From NCBI GenBank assembly GCA_016342595.1, contig JAEINY010000015.1:1-46617 (forward strand): 46,617 nucleotides of DNA, written 5' to 3'. Below, one piece after another: positions 29,279 to 40,458 of this stretch. The translations under genes were made by a program, and so were the position numbers. This DNA is from Marinilabiliaceae bacterium. Its GTDB lineage: Bacteria > Bacteroidota > Bacteroidia > Bacteroidales > Marinilabiliaceae. Under the pieces are notes generated by a model. That model had not been told where the DNA came from. It did no database searches and worked only from the letters and a program-made list of their open reading frames with translations. Numbering within the stretch: the first letter of the stretch is position 1; every line of letters starts with the position of its first letter.

Positions 29279-30271
29279 ATGAAAGCTAAGAATATGAAAG
29301 AGATTGATAAAAAATATCAGTACATATCCCGGCATTTAGCTGGTGAGGAGACGGTAGAGGAAGAGCAGGTACGAGGGCAGTTGGAGGAGGAAGACGCCAG
29401 TATGAAAAATCAGTTTGTTACATTGAAGGTATATTGGACGAATTTTTTTCCAACGAAAAGTTTGAAATCCAAACAAAACATTACAGCCAAAGTCATGCAT
29501 TCAGTATTGGGTGGCTATCAGCTCCCGCGCCCACGCATGGCACGATGGTATGCTGCTGTTGGTATATTGGCAATAGCTTTGGCGACTTCAGTGTTCTGGG
29601 GGCTATATGAAAGTGGGAAACAGATGAATATGATTCATTACCAGGCAGAGGTGGGTGAAGTAAAAAAAATTGTGCTACCTGATGGCACCCAGGTGAGCCT
29701 GAATGCCACTTCTTCGCTTGTGGTTCCGGAATCCTTTGAAGGAGATAACCGGCAGGTGATCTTGACGGGAGAGGGCTATTTCAATGTCACCAAGGATGCG
29801 GCTCATCCCTTTGTGATTTCAACCAGTCATGTGGATGTCAAAGTTTTGGGGACACAGTTTAATTTGAAAGCCTATGCGGAGGATAATCAGATAACTACTT
29901 TTCTGGATGAGGGCAAAGTTCAGTTGACCGGTGCTTTTAATAATCAGGAGCCCATTTATTTAAATCCGGGGCAGGAGGCGGTTTTGAGCAAAGAAGATGG
30001 AAATATGGAAGTGTTTGATCGGGAAGATTATCAATCCGGTTTGTGGAGAGAGGGACAACTGGTCTTTTATAACAATAGCCTGGCCGAAATAGTTACGGTT
30101 CTTCAACGTAAGTTCGGCGTTGAAATCGTCATACTGAATGAGGAGGTGAAAAATTATAAATTCTCAGGTGATTTTAACGGTAATCAGCTTTTTGAGTTAT
30201 TGGGTTTCTTAGCGGCTGCACGGCCTTTTACATTCGAACAGAGCGGTGATTATATTGTGATTTCGAAATAG
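29279..30271 (+). CDS. FecR family anti-sigma factor (second locus)
   Basis: The protein has 330 residues. The cytoplasmic N-terminus is charged and glutamate-rich (EETVEEEQVRGQLEEED). A single membrane segment spans about 90-110 (YAAVGILAIALATSVFWGLY). The FecR domain follows with VKKIVLPDGTQVSLNATSSL and GTQFNLKAYAED, then a DUF4974-type end (FYNNSLAEIVTVLQRKFGVE). It should couple the SusC at 30412 to the ECF sigma factor at 28241. A second ATG at 29294 is possible and would leave more room for the upstream G-run promoter candidate. Confidence 0.92.
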   Translation: MKAKNMKEIDKKYQYISRHLAGEETVEEEQVRGQLEEEDASMKNQFVTLKVYWTNFFPTKSLKSKQNITAKVMHSVLGGYQLPRPRMARWYAAVGILAIALATSVFWGLYESGKQMNMIHYQAEVGEVKKIVLPDGTQVSLNATSSLVVPESFEGDNRQVILTGEGYFNVTKDAAHPFVISTSHVDVKVLGTQFNLKAYAEDNQITTFLDEGKVQLTGAFNNQEPIYLNPGQEAVLSKEDGNMEVFDREDYQSGLWREGQLVFYNNSLAEIVTVLQRKFGVEIVILNEEVKNYKFSGDFNGNQLFELLGFLAAARPFTFEQSGDYIVISK

Positions 30272-30342
30272 TATAAACTTCAAAAAACAGACATGAACCA
30301 ATTAAAATGAAATGGAATAAACCATGAGATAGAATAGAAAAA

Positions 30343-30363
30343 GGAGATGCTACCAACATCTCC
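30343..30363 (+). promoter_or_regulatory. Hairpin between fecR and susC (second locus)
   Basis: GGAGATG (30343-30349) pairs with CATCTCC (30357-30363) around a 7-nt loop, after a run of A residues. A weaker GTTTA / TAAAC stem follows at 30386-30400. Position and order match the twin hairpins of the first locus, with different stem sequences. Confidence 0.45.
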
Positions 30364-30411
30364 CTCCAATAAAAAATTGCTTTTTGTTTAACACGTAAAC
30401 GATTCAAATGT

Positions 30412-33400
30412 ATGAAAAAAAAGTCGTATGAGGAAGAACTGTATCCAAACAGTTCGTTCCGAAAAATCTGGAAAATAATGAGGATAACTCTTGTTTTACT
30501 TGTCTTCTGCGGACTACAAGTTTCGGCCTTGACAAATGCACAAACAGTGAAGGTCAATCTCAACCTGAACAAGGTTAGTATAAAAGAAGTTTTAGAAAGT
30601 ATCAAATCACAAAGTGATTTAAACTTCATTTATAACAATGACTTAGTGAATGATCAGAATCAAGTCTCCATACAGGTGACTGATTCGAATATTGATGAGG
30701 TACTGCAATTGTTGTTTCAAAATACGGGGCTGGATTACCGGGTGGTAGATAATAATGTGATCATCTACCCTGCAAAAGTGACTGTTCAGAATAGGGTGAA
30801 CCACTCCACCGGTGCTCAGCAAGAACAATTTACTGTTACCGGGAAGGTGACCGATGACAAAGGAGAGCCCTTACCAGGGGTCAATGTATTTGAGAAATCA
30901 AATCCTACCAATGGTGTGATCACTGGTATTGACGGAAACTATTCCATTAATGTGAGTTCCGAGGATGCTGTATTATCCTTTTCTTATATTGGTTTCGAGC
31001 AGCAGGTATTACAGGTAGCTGGGCGTAGCTCCATTGATGTGATTCTGATAGATGAAATGACCGGTTTGGAGGAAGTCGTTGTGGTGGGGTTTGGAACACA
31101 AAAGAGGGAGAACCTGACCGGTGCAAACACTTATGTGAAGATGGATGATATTATTGGCGATCGTCCTATTACATCAACTGCACAGGCTTTACAAGGCGTG
31201 GCGGCAGGTTTACAAGTGGTATCTGCATCAGGCCGACCAGGTGCGACTTCTACGTCCTTTAATATTCGTGGTTTTACCTCCATTAATGGGGCTTCACCTT
31301 TGGTGTTGGTTGATAATGTGCCCATGTCGATTGATGATATCAACCCGAGTGATATAGAAGCGGTGTCAGTATTGAAAGATGCGGCTGCAACTTCTATTTA
31401 TGGTGCCCGGGCAGCTTTTGGTGTCATATTAATCACTACAAAGAAAGCTGGTAAGAACACGCCCATGCGTTTCAATTATTCAACCACCAATACTTTTTCC
31501 TCACCTAGTGAATTACCTGAGAAAGCGACAACGCGTCAATTTGTGGAAGCATTGAATGACTGGGGGGTAAATGCCTATTTCGCCGGACAGGAAACAGATG
31601 TATGGTTGGACTATATTAACCAGTATGAATCGGATCCTTCTCAACTCAATCTGATCAAAGATCCGGTGACCAATACGAATTATCCCTTAATTATTGATGA
31701 GGCAACCGGTACCTATTATCCACTGGCTGATTCGGATGTGATCGGTGATTTCCTGGATGACTCAGGTTTCTCAACCATTCATAATTTTACCATGAGTGGC
31801 GGTAGTGAGAAAATCGCATATCGATTAAATGCCGGTTACAGCTCTGAAGATGGTATAATGGTGACCGATAACGATTCTTATGAGCGCTTTAATTTGAATT
31901 CCTTTGTGGATGCACAAATTACAGAAACATTAAAATCATCAACCACCATTTTTTATACCAATAGCGAACGCACCAATCCCATTGGCAGCTATGCATCAGC
32001 TATTCAGTTGCGCATGTATGACCCAACCGGTCATTATGAAATTATTGCAGGTGATAACATTGGGGATGTATTACCATTTGATACACCAGGAAATATGGAG
32101 CGTTATAAAGAGCCTGGACTCACCAATAATGATAAACTACGTTTGTTTGAAAAACTGGAATTTAATCCCTTGAAGGATTTGTTCTTTACGGGTGAATTAA
32201 CCTATGAGAAAGGTAATACAGTAAGCCGATCAATCAATAACCAGGCGCGTTTTGTAAGCTCATTTAAGTTTACCGAGAATGCTTCCAGTCCTGATAATAC
32301 AAGGATTTCCCGTAGCAATACTGAATATGTTTATCATGCTTTGAACCTGTATGGTAATTATTCTAAAAGCATCGGATCCCACAACGTTAATCTCCTGGCT
32401 GGTTTTAACCGGGAAAAAAGAGTGGGTGAAAATTTCTCTTCAGCCAGAAAGGGTTTGATATCTGTTGATCAACCTTATCTGAATATGGCCATTGGCGAGA
32501 TGGAAGTGAATGATGGTTACCATGACTGGGCAGTAATGGGCTTCTTTGGACGCCTAAACTATAATTACAAGGAAAAGTATTTTGTAGAAGCGAACGGTCG
32601 TTATGATGGATCGTCACGATTTGCAGAGGACAGTCGCTTTGGTTTCTTCCCTTCTTTTTCAGGTGGTTGGAATATTGCCAGGGAATCGTTTATGGAGAAT
32701 GTTGATCTATTCACCACACTTAAGCTGAGAGGTTCATGGGGTGAAGTGGGTAATCAACAAACCCGTAAACCAGGTGGCGGTGTTGAGTATTATCCAACCA
32801 TACCCGGTTACCCTTCAGAAGAAATCAGGTACATTGATTTGGCTACCGATTTGCAATATACCACTGTTAATCCGGCCCAGTTAATAAGTCCTTTTATGAC
32901 CTGGGAAACGGTTCAGACCACTAACCTTGGTTTAGATGTGAGTATTTTAAAGAATCGCTTAAGCACGTCCATCGACCTCTATTCCCGAAAGACACTAGGG
33001 ATGTTAATTCAAGGTGCTGAGCTACCTGCTGTTTTGGGGGTTAAGGCACCTTTAGAAAATGCGGCTGATCTGGAAACACGAGGCTGGGAAATTGAGATTG
33101 GCTGGAAAGATAAGATCGGTCAGGTCAATTATGGCATCAATTTTAACCTTTCCAACAGTCAAACCGAAATCACCAAGTTTGATAATGAAGCCGGTTTGTT
33201 ATCTCAATATTACGAAGGCGGGATTATTGGAGAGATATGGGGCTACGAAACGGCCGGCTATTATGGTGTGGATGATTTCGTGGAAGGAACGTTGGATGCA
33301 CACCTTTCTGGTGATAATCGCCAGTTAAAAGAAGGCGTTGTGTATATTGAAAATCAACCAACACCCTATCCGGGAGATGTGAAGTATGTCGATTTGGATG

Positions 33401-33984
33401 GTAACGGGATGATTAATGACGGTAATAATACATTGGATAATGCGGGTGACCGTAAGGTAATTGGTAATAACCGCAGACAATATCAATTTGGTTTGAATGG
33501 TTATGTGAATTATAAGAACATCGACTTTTCATTCGTGCTGAGTGGTGTTGGGAAAAGAGATCTTAATATAAACACAGATCTGATTTGGCCTTATCCATCG
33601 GGATTTGATCATATCTACAAGCATCAGTTAGATTACTGGACTCCTGATAACCAGGATGCCTTTTACCCACGGATTTATGGTGGTGCTTTAAATGGAAATT
33701 CAGACAGTAACTATGGCCGTAGCAGATGGACGCAAACCAAGTATTTATCCAATGGGGCGTATCTGAGAATTCAGAATATTACCTTGGGATATACTTTACC
33801 TAAAGAATGGCTTCAGAAAGCAGGAATTGAGAAACTTCGCATATTTGCTTCGGCCAATAACATCCTGACCATCGATGACTTACCAAAAGGAATTGATCCT
33901 GATATTGTACACTCCAACCAAATAGGTAATGGTGGTTATCCATTTATGAAGAGTTTCTCTGTAGGTCTTAATCTATCATTCTAA
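30412..33984 (+). CDS. susC: SusC/RagA-type TonB-dependent outer-membrane transporter with STN domain (second locus)
   Basis: The protein has 1190 residues. A signal peptide (about 22-45) is followed by an STN domain (about 50-125, SIKEVLESIKSQSDLNFIYNND), a carboxypeptidase-like regulatory domain (about 145-215, GKVTDDKGEPLPGVNVFEKS), a plug domain with LQGVAAGLQVVSASGRPGAT and LKDAAATSIYGARAAFGVIL, and a long barrel ending KSFSVGLNLSF. It should import a glycan fragment with the SusD at 33996 and signal to FecR. The regulatory domain shares the PTNGVITGIDG stretch with the first SusC, but the barrels differ widely, so the ligands probably differ. Confidence 0.95.
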   Translation: MKKKSYEEELYPNSSFRKIWKIMRITLVLLVFCGLQVSALTNAQTVKVNLNLNKVSIKEVLESIKSQSDLNFIYNNDLVNDQNQVSIQVTDSNIDEVLQLLFQNTGLDYRVVDNNVIIYPAKVTVQNRVNHSTGAQQEQFTVTGKVTDDKGEPLPGVNVFEKSNPTNGVITGIDGNYSINVSSEDAVLSFSYIGFEQQVLQVAGRSSIDVILIDEMTGLEEVVVVGFGTQKRENLTGANTYVKMDDIIGDRPITSTAQALQGVAAGLQVVSASGRPGATSTSFNIRGFTSINGASPLVLVDNVPMSIDDINPSDIEAVSVLKDAAATSIYGARAAFGVILITTKKAGKNTPMRFNYSTTNTFSSPSELPEKATTRQFVEALNDWGVNAYFAGQETDVWLDYINQYESDPSQLNLIKDPVTNTNYPLIIDEATGTYYPLADSDVIGDFLDDSGFSTIHNFTMSGGSEKIAYRLNAGYSSEDGIMVTDNDSYERFNLNSFVDAQITETLKSSTTIFYTNSERTNPIGSYASAIQLRMYDPTGHYEIIAGDNIGDVLPFDTPGNMERYKEPGLTNNDKLRLFEKLEFNPLKDLFFTGELTYEKGNTVSRSINNQARFVSSFKFTENASSPDNTRISRSNTEYVYHALNLYGNYSKSIGSHNVNLLAGFNREKRVGENFSSARKGLISVDQPYLNMAIGEMEVNDGYHDWAVMGFFGRLNYNYKEKYFVEANGRYDGSSRFAEDSRFGFFPSFSGGWNIARESFMENVDLFTTLKLRGSWGEVGNQQTRKPGGGVEYYPTIPGYPSEEIRYIDLATDLQYTTVNPAQLISPFMTWETVQTTNLGLDVSILKNRLSTSIDLYSRKTLGMLIQGAELPAVLGVKAPLENAADLETRGWEIEIGWKDKIGQVNYGINFNLSNSQTEITKFDNEAGLLSQYYEGGIIGEIWGYETAGYYGVDDFVEGTLDAHLSGDNRQLKEGVVYIENQPTPYPGDVKYVDLDGNGMINDGNNTLDNAGDRKVIGNNRRQYQFGLNGYVNYKNIDFSFVLSGVGKRDLNINTDLIWPYPSGFDHIYKHQLDYWTPDNQDAFYPRIYGGALNGNSDSNYGRSRWTQTKYLSNGAYLRIQNITLGYTLPKEWLQKAGIEKLRIFASANNILTIDDLPKGIDPDIVHSNQIGNGGYPFMKSFSVGLNLSF

Positions 33985-33995
33985 AAACAAGAACT

Positions 33996-35819
33996 ATGAA
34001 ATATATACATAAACTATCCGCTTTTTTATTACTTCTGCTTTTGATGGCAGCGTGTAGTGAGGACTACCTCGATCTGGCACCTAAAGATGAGCTGTCAGAA
34101 GCGACCACGTTTGAATCCTATAGCAATGTGAAAGTGTACTCGCATGGCTTTTACGATGGTTTCATAGCCTATGACCATCAGGCCACTTTGAAATACGAAG
34201 ATTATTATTCTAATAGACCTGGCAATTCGCGGGTGATGAGTAAAGATACAGAAGCCGACTTGATGCAGAATTATGCATGGGCCAACGGTGCCAAGTATTT
34301 ATGGAGTAACTATGAAGTGCCAAGTCGTTCGGAAGAGTTCTATGAACGTCCCTATATTCGGATTCGTCGGGTAAATATTATGCTCGATAACCTGGAGACG
34401 TCAAGCATGGAACCAGCGGATAAAGACCATTGGCGTAGTGTGGGTTTGTTTTTCAGAGCTTATGAATATTATAAGTTAATGAACCTTTATGGGGATGTGA
34501 TCTGGGTGGAGAATGAGCTAACAGATGCTGATGCAGGTATTCTTTACGGACCGCGCACACCAAGAGACGAGGTAGCCGCTAATATCCTGAGAGATCTGAC
34601 ATGGGCGGAGGAACACATTAAGCCGGAAGGTGATGGCGCCAATACGATCAATACCCATGTGGTGAATTTCTTAATTTCGCGCTTTGGCTTATTTGAAGGT
34701 ACCTGGCGTAAATACCATGCTTTAGGTGATAGTCAAAAATATTTAGTTGCTTGTATCTCTGCTTCTCAAAAGTTAATGGCCGCATTTCCTCAGTTACATC
34801 CTAATTTTGATGAGGTGTTTAACAGTGAGTCACTGGCAGGTGTTAATGGGATTGTTTTGTACCGTCGTTACATTGAGGATGTGATGCATTCGCGTATGTC
34901 AACTGATTTCCGGTCATCCAACTCAAGTTATGACATTACCCGGAAAGGGGTGGATAAATTCCTTTGTAAGGATGGGCAGACAGTGCATAATAGCCCGTCA
35001 TTTGGGGGCTATACCGATAAATATGCCGAATTCAGAAACCGAGATGACCGTTTATATTTCACCACACCACCGCCATATAAGGTAAATGTGTCGCAAAATA
35101 TCAACTGGACGCATACTGGTGTGCCCGAAGAGCAGGAGTATTTTTCTGTAATGGAAGAGATCAGCGATGAATTGCATAAGACTTTGCCTGATCTTAACTG
35201 GTCGGGTAATGTAGTGGCAGAAGTGCCTCATTTTGAGCCTAAACCATACAATAAAACCAAAGCTACCGGTTATCGCATCTGGAAGCATTATAATCAATTG
35301 AACACCGGACGATCATCAAGTGATTTTGCCGATGCGCCGATTTTTAGGATGGGTGAAATTCTTCTGAATTATGCAGAGGCCATGTTTGAAACAGGTGCTT
35401 TCGATCAGTCTGTAGCAGATGTGACCATCAATAAACTGCGTGCTCGAGGGCGGGTGGCGGATATGCTGGTAGCTAATGTAGATGCTAATTTTGATCCTAC
35501 AGGCGATGCTACTGTGGATCCTGTTTTATTTGAAATCAGACGCGAAAGAGCAGTGGAACTGATGGGCGAAGGTTTCCGTCGTGATGATCTGCGTCGCTGG
35601 AAGAAAATGGAATATGCCACTGAAATGAAACTGGGACGATGGGTGAAGCAATCGGATTATAAGATAAATATTAAGATTCAGGATAATGCGGCCGAAGGAT
35701 TTGCTCAGTTTGTGACAGGTACACCGCCAATGTTCCCAGAGCATTACTACCTATTCCCATTACCAAGCGATCAGATTGAGTTAAATCCTCAATTACTGCA
35801 AAATCCAGTATGGGAATAA
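33996..35819 (+). CDS. susD: SusD/RagB-type glycan-binding lipoprotein (second locus)
   Basis: The protein has 607 residues, longer than many SusD proteins. The lipoprotein signal ends at LLMAACSEDYLDLAPKDELS, with the lipidated cysteine near residue 20. Conserved SusD blocks include SVGLFFRAYEYYKLMNLYGDVIWV, IFRMGEILLNYAEAMFETGAF, and the C-terminal EIRRERAVELMGEGFRRDDLRRW with FPLPSDQIELNPQLLQNP. It starts 12 bp after susC and acts with it at the outer membrane surface. Confidence 0.95.
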   Translation: MKYIHKLSAFLLLLLLMAACSEDYLDLAPKDELSEATTFESYSNVKVYSHGFYDGFIAYDHQATLKYEDYYSNRPGNSRVMSKDTEADLMQNYAWANGAKYLWSNYEVPSRSEEFYERPYIRIRRVNIMLDNLETSSMEPADKDHWRSVGLFFRAYEYYKLMNLYGDVIWVENELTDADAGILYGPRTPRDEVAANILRDLTWAEEHIKPEGDGANTINTHVVNFLISRFGLFEGTWRKYHALGDSQKYLVACISASQKLMAAFPQLHPNFDEVFNSESLAGVNGIVLYRRYIEDVMHSRMSTDFRSSNSSYDITRKGVDKFLCKDGQTVHNSPSFGGYTDKYAEFRNRDDRLYFTTPPPYKVNVSQNINWTHTGVPEEQEYFSVMEEISDELHKTLPDLNWSGNVVAEVPHFEPKPYNKTKATGYRIWKHYNQLNTGRSSSDFADAPIFRMGEILLNYAEAMFETGAFDQSVADVTINKLRARGRVADMLVANVDANFDPTGDATVDPVLFEIRRERAVELMGEGFRRDDLRRWKKMEYATEMKLGRWVKQSDYKINIKIQDNAAEGFAQFVTGTPPMFPEHYYLFPLPSDQIELNPQLLQNPVWE

Positions 35820-35835
35820 TACAAATAAAATAATG

Positions 35836-35864
35836 AATCAGTAGCTCATGCTGAGCTACTGATT
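35836..35864 (+). terminator. Perfect hairpin between susD and the PKD-LamG gene
   Basis: AATCAGTAGCTCA and TGAGCTACTGATT form a 13-bp perfect stem with a TGC loop, 16 bp after the susD stop. Only TTTAAAAAG follows, so it may be a partial terminator that lowers downstream expression, or an mRNA-stabilising stem. Confidence 0.6.
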
Positions 35865-35894
35865 TAAAAAGTGTTTGAATTAAATAAAGATCAG

Positions 35895-36902
35895 ATGAGA
35901 AATCTAAAATATAGAATTGTCAAAATAGCAATGGGCCTTTTTGTGACATTGGCACTTACAAATTGTTCGGAAGGTGATGAGGCTAATTTGGGACCTGTAC
36001 CGATTGCCGATTTTCAGGCTTCTGAAACGTCGATTATAGAGAAGAATGATATTGTTTTTACAGATTTATCAACGAATGAGCCTACCCTTTGGACGTGGCA
36101 ATTTGCGGGTGGATCACCAAGTTATAGTAATGAACAAAGTCCTTCTGTCACTTATGATTACCCGGGGATATATGCTGTGACACTCACAGTGCGTAACGCT
36201 GCCGGTGGAGATGAAATAGTCAAAACTGATTATGTTGAAGTGACTGGTAAGCCCATTATCTACAAGTCAAAATATGCTTTTGATGGCGATTTAACTGATG
36301 TTGGGACCAACGGAATAACTGCCCTTTCTAATTATGGCGATCCGGTATTTGGCGAAGGTAAGTTTGGAAATGCATGGCAAGGACCAGGTGTTACAGGCCA
36401 ATACTTGACAATTCCTGACTATAAAGGACCTGGTGGTAGTGGAACCCGCACCATCATGGCCTGGTTTAAAACATCTGTGGTCGCGGGCCGAAAAACAATC
36501 GTTTCATACGGGGTTAATGCACAAGGCAAGATGTTTAATGTGATGATTGATAAAGGTAAAATCAGAGTGGAGGCCGGTGGTTGTTCATTATTCTCAACAC
36601 GCGCAGGATTAGATAATGGTGCCTGGCATCATGTGGCAGTCACTTATAATCCTGAGGATGGACCGTTATTGAAAGATGTGAAGATATACATTGATGGAGC
36701 ATTTGATTATAATGATTTGGCCGGTTCATATAGAGCCGATGTTCAAACTATTGATACGGATGCATCCACTACGGATGTTATGATAGGGCATGCCATTTAT
36801 AGTAAAACAGGCTACTTCTTCCCTGGAGAGATCGATGATCTTCGAATTCTGGATGAAGTTTTAATTGAGGAGCAAATAGCTGGTATTGTGGCCGGTAATT
36901 AA
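35895..36902 (+). CDS. PKD-LamG domain lipoprotein
   Basis: From ATG 35895 the protein has 335 residues with a lipoprotein signal (GLFVTLALTNCSEGD). A GTG at 35871 in frame is less likely because it puts extra residues before the signal. A PKD domain (about 28-118, WTWQFAGGSPSYSNEQSPS, YDYPGIYAVTLTV) is followed by a LamG/concanavalin-like jelly roll (about 125-335, RTIMAWFKTS, GAWHHVAVTYN). It is likely a surface glycan-binding protein of the second SusCD locus. The same PKD-LamG pair recurs at the end of the next protein. Confidence 0.85.
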   Translation: MRNLKYRIVKIAMGLFVTLALTNCSEGDEANLGPVPIADFQASETSIIEKNDIVFTDLSTNEPTLWTWQFAGGSPSYSNEQSPSVTYDYPGIYAVTLTVRNAAGGDEIVKTDYVEVTGKPIIYKSKYAFDGDLTDVGTNGITALSNYGDPVFGEGKFGNAWQGPGVTGQYLTIPDYKGPGGSGTRTIMAWFKTSVVAGRKTIVSYGVNAQGKMFNVMIDKGKIRVEAGGCSLFSTRAGLDNGAWHHVAVTYNPEDGPLLKDVKIYIDGAFDYNDLAGSYRADVQTIDTDASTTDVMIGHAIYSKTGYFFPGEIDDLRILDEVLIEEQIAGIVAGN

Positions 36903-36924
36903 TAGTTTGTTAATAACGTGATTT

Positions 36925-36960
36925 TCTCCCTGGATAGCAGGTGATGTTTATTCAGGGAGA
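36925..36960 (+). other. Hairpin between PKD-LamG and propeller genes
   Basis: TCTCCCTG (36925-36932) pairs with CAGGGAGA (36953-36960) around a 20-nt loop. No T run follows, so it is not a classic terminator. It may be a processing or stability element. Confidence 0.4.
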
Positions 36961-37025
36961 TATAGTCACTGAATTGACTAGGTTCAATTAAATTTTGTAA
37001 TTCTTGCATTCCTATTCGAACGAAA

Positions 37026-40000
37026 ATGAAATTAGATTTATTTTTTCTGCATAGAAAGGTGGACTCTCTATTTATGGGAAGCCTGGTTATAATTGCTACA
37101 ATTATAGCTTTATATGAGGCTGAACTACCCCCTCAAGCCGAACAGCTGAATGATAACCGCCCCATCTGGATAGACATGATGGAGCAGCCGGGCGTGAACA
37201 TGGAGCAAGCCCGTAATGCTTTTGATACTTACTGGGACAGGCATGAACGTTATAAGGGTGACCGGCACAAGCAATTTGAGCGTTGGTATGCCATTAATGC
37301 CAGGCGAACCGATGAGCTGGGTAATGTTATATCTGCCAAGGCCGTGAGTAGTGCTTACCGTAGTATGATCAATGCGACCAATGTTCCTTTAGAAGGGAAC
37401 TGGTATTGTTACGGACCGGTTAACGTCGGCCCGCGTAACGGTACAAAACGTGATGGAGGACGCGTAAAAGACATTGAATTTCATCCCACCGATCCCCAAA
37501 CTTTATATGTTTCCTGTTTCAAAAGTGGCTTGTTCAAAACAGTGGATGGCGGTCAATCGTGGCAACCCTTATCAGATAATATTCCGGAAGAAGTATTTGT
37601 GAGTGAGGTGTTAGCTTCTGATCCTGCTACGATATATATTGGTACTGATTTGGGCGTCTACAAAACAACCGATGAAGGAGCTCATTGGAATACCACGTCG
37701 GTGGTGACCCAAACAAAGGCTTTGTTGATTCAGCCGGGTAGTGAAAATGTGGTGATTGCCGGCTGTAGCAATGGTATTTATCGCTCGCAGGATGCGGGAA
37801 CAACCTGGAGTCTGGTACAATCCTCCGACAAAGTGGAAGATTTAAAAGTGCATCCAACCAATCCTTCCATTATGTATGCGGCTACAAATGGAGCGATCAG
37901 TCAGTTTTACAGGTCTGTAGATGGTGGCGCAAGCTGGACTGAAGATACCTCTTTTGGTAAAGGAGGTTTCATGAAAATTGCCGTGACATCTGCTCAACCG
38001 GATGATGTCTTTGTGTTGAATGCCCGTGATCATGCCGGAAACGACTCTTTTGAAGGGTTCTACCGATCCACTAATGCGGGAATATCCTTTACTAAGTTAT
38101 CAGGTGACTCACCTTGTATCATAGGTTATAAAGATGATGGAGCCATTTCGCGAGGTCAGCCCAATTATAACTTGTTTGTGGTGGTAGATCCCACGGATGC
38201 TTCAAAAGTATGGGCAGGAGGTGTAAAGAGCTGGAAATCGGAAGATGGTGGTGTCACCTGGAGTCCATTTTTTAATGATGTGACCACTGAGGGTGATAAC
38301 TTGCATTTGGATCAGCTCAACTGGGCGTATTCACCCCATGATAATACCTTGTATGCCGCCAATGATGGGGGAATCTATTATTTGAACAACAGTAATCAGT
38401 TTCAGATGATCACGGATGGTCTGCCCATTGCCGAAATTTATGAATGTACACAGAGCCAAACGGTCAAAAGTAATGTGGCCGGAGGTACGATGCATTGTGG
38501 GGTGAAGCTCAATAACAATGGTGTGTGGTATACCCCATGGGGAGGTGATGAAGCTACTTGCATTATTGATCCTACAGATGAGAAATACATTTATCACCTC
38601 AAATATGAGAAAGTAAGTCGTTCCGGTGATGGTGGATTTACATTCCCCCGTATTAATGCAGGCAATACCGATCGGGGTAATTACACCGGTACCGGTGTTT
38701 TGCACAAGGGTGATGTGAATACCTTGTTGGTTGGTTTTACCCAATTGCAGCGCACTACAAATGCACGTGCTACATCTGTGACTTGGTCGGTCATTTCCTC
38801 TTTTTCAGGTCCTGCTAAAATTCAAAAAGTGGAACAGGCGGAGGCCAATCAAAATTTGTTGTTTGTGGCAAGAGGGACTGAATTGTATCGAAGCGATAAT
38901 ATAAATGCGACTTCACCAGTGTTTTCCAACATATCTTCCAGTCTGCCATTATCAGCAGTAGCAGTCAATGATATTGCCACACATCCCACAGATGAATCTG
39001 TTGTATTCATTCTTCAGGGGAGTAAAATATATCGCTCAGGGGATAAAGGTGTCTCATGGAGTGAGCTGACCGGTGATTTACCGGCTGTGGCTTTATTAGA
39101 AATGGTGATTGATAAAACAGTTGATGAAGGGATTTATGTAGGAACCGATATAGGTGTTTTTTATAAAGATGCATCCATGACCCAATGGGTGAATTTCTCC
39201 AATGGTTTGCCGGCTGTACGTGTCTCCGGAATGGATATTTATTACGGGGCTACGCGTCAGGAGAGTATATTAACGGTATCTACCGATGGACGTGGTTTCT
39301 GGCGATCTTTACTGCAGGGCGTGAATCCGCAGGTTCCAACAGCTGATTTTTCGGCGAATTATACCAATGTAGTAGCAGGTAGTGGCATCATATTTAGCGA
39401 TCGGAGTACCAATAATCCGGAATCTTATCAATGGTCTTTTGAAGGCGGACAACCGGCAAGCAGTGTCAATATGAATCCAGTGGTGACTTATAATACGCCT
39501 GGTACTTATCAGGTAGTGCTGACGGTAACCAACAGTGCCGGATCGGATACGCAAACGAAGACCTCTTATATCACAGTTGCTGATAATGGGGGCGATTTGC
39601 AGGTGCATTATAATCTGAAGGGTGATGTCTCGGATGCTTCCCTCTATCACCGCGATGGACAGAATACCGGGGTTGATTTTATGACCGATCCGAAGTATGG
39701 AACCGTCGCCAATTTTGATGGGAGTGATCAGATTGTAGTTACCGCTTATAAAGGTGAAACAGGAACCAATGCCAGGACCATCATGGCTTGGATTAAGACG
39801 ACACAAAAAGGAAAAGCGATAGCTGCCTGGGGAAAGGCTGCAACCTCTACCAAATGGGCTTTTCGTTTGGAGGCCACCGGTGTGTTACGATTGGAGCCCG
39901 GAGGTGGAAACATCATTGGTAGTACCAATGTGGCAGATGGTGAATGGCATCATGTGGTGTGTGTCTTTTCAGATGACGGCACGCCTGATGTATCCGATGT

Positions 40001-40436
40001 TAAGTTATATGTGGATGGAGCGTTGGAGGCTGCAGTGCCGGCAAGTGTAACCATTAATACCATTGCCGGTGGTGAAGTGAAAATTGGTAATGATCAGATG
40101 AATCGGAAATTCAGCGGGCAAATGGCGGATGTGCGCATTTACAGCAAGGCATTCGACCAGGCCGGTATTGATCAAATTATAAACCTGGTGAATACATCAG
40201 CTTATTCGCATGTATTACCTGATGAGCTGACTATCGTGTCTGAAAAAGGGGCCATTGTGGTTCATAATAAAGATGTGCGAACAGGAAAAGTGAGTGTTTA
40301 TGATTTAAGAGGTCGGGCTGTAGTCAGTGGTGTGCTGCATTCAGGTACCAACCGGATAAAGGTGGCAGCAGGTGTATATATTGTCTGTTGTGAAAAAGAA
40401 GGCGTGCCATATGCTAAAAAAATAGGTTGCAATTAA
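37026..40436 (+). CDS. Large secreted beta-propeller (BNR/sortilin-like) protein with PKD, LamG and T9SS sorting domain
   Basis: The protein has 1136 residues. A hydrophobic N-terminal segment ([12 protein letters not shown]) serves as the export signal. Residues about 115-760 hold repeated propeller blades with BNR-type Asp-box motifs such as [31 protein letters not shown] and [19 protein letters not shown] domain (about 769-850) and a LamG domain (about 855-1050) follow. The last 70 residues ([12 protein letters not shown]...GVYIV) resemble a T9SS type A sorting domain. The blades resemble VPS10/GH74-type propellers, but no catalytic aspartates can be assigned, so binding or hydrolysis are both possible. 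It is in the second SusCD operon and should be secreted or attached to the surface. Confidence 0.85.
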   Translation: MKLDLFFLHRKVDSLFMGSLVIIATIIALYEAELPPQAEQLNDNRPIWIDMMEQPGVNMEQARNAFDTYWDRHERYKGDRHKQFERWYAINARRTDELGNVISAKAVSSAYRSMINATNVPLEGNWYCYGPVNVGPRNGTKRDGGRVKDIEFHPTDPQTLYVSCFKSGLFKTVDGGQSWQPLSDNIPEEVFVSEVLASDPATIYIGTDLGVYKTTDEGAHWNTTSVVTQTKALLIQPGSENVVIAGCSNGIYRSQDAGTTWSLVQSSDKVEDLKVHPTNPSIMYAATNGAISQFYRSVDGGASWTEDTSFGKGGFMKIAVTSAQPDDVFVLNARDHAGNDSFEGFYRSTNAGISFTKLSGDSPCIIGYKDDGAISRGQPNYNLFVVVDPTDASKVWAGGVKSWKSEDGGVTWSPFFNDVTTEGDNLHLDQLNWAYSPHDNTLYAANDGGIYYLNNSNQFQMITDGLPIAEIYECTQSQTVKSNVAGGTMHCGVKLNNNGVWYTPWGGDEATCIIDPTDEKYIYHLKYEKVSRSGDGGFTFPRINAGNTDRGNYTGTGVLHKGDVNTLLVGFTQLQRTTNARATSVTWSVISSFSGPAKIQKVEQAEANQNLLFVARGTELYRSDNINATSPVFSNISSSLPLSAVAVNDIATHPTDESVVFILQGSKIYRSGDKGVSWSELTGDLPAVALLEMVIDKTVDEGIYVGTDIGVFYKDASMTQWVNFSNGLPAVRVSGMDIYYGATRQESILTVSTDGRGFWRSLLQGVNPQVPTADFSANYTNVVAGSGIIFSDRSTNNPESYQWSFEGGQPASSVNMNPVVTYNTPGTYQVVLTVTNSAGSDTQTKTSYITVADNGGDLQVHYNLKGDVSDASLYHRDGQNTGVDFMTDPKYGTVANFDGSDQIVVTAYKGETGTNARTIMAWIKTTQKGKAIAAWGKAATSTKWAFRLEATGVLRLEPGGGNIIGSTNVADGEWHHVVCVFSDDGTPDVSDVKLYVDGALEAAVPASVTINTIAGGEVKIGNDQMNRKFSGQMADVRIYSKAFDQAGIDQIINLVNTSAYSHVLPDELTIVSEKGAIVVHNKDVRTGKVSVYDLRGRAVVSGVLHSGTNRIKVAAGVYIVCCEKEGVPYAKKIGCN

Positions 40437-40458
40437 TAAAATAAAAATACAATGTGTA

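Noticed and set aside
17621-33984. Recent duplication of the whole ECF-FecR-SusC-SusD block
   Set aside because: The two sets share order and short conserved stretches such as PTNGVITGIDG, but the proteins are otherwise widely different in length and sequence.
38331-38744. Minus-strand frame of 137 codons in the propeller gene
   Set aside because: It is antisense to Asp-box repeats; no start context and no motif.
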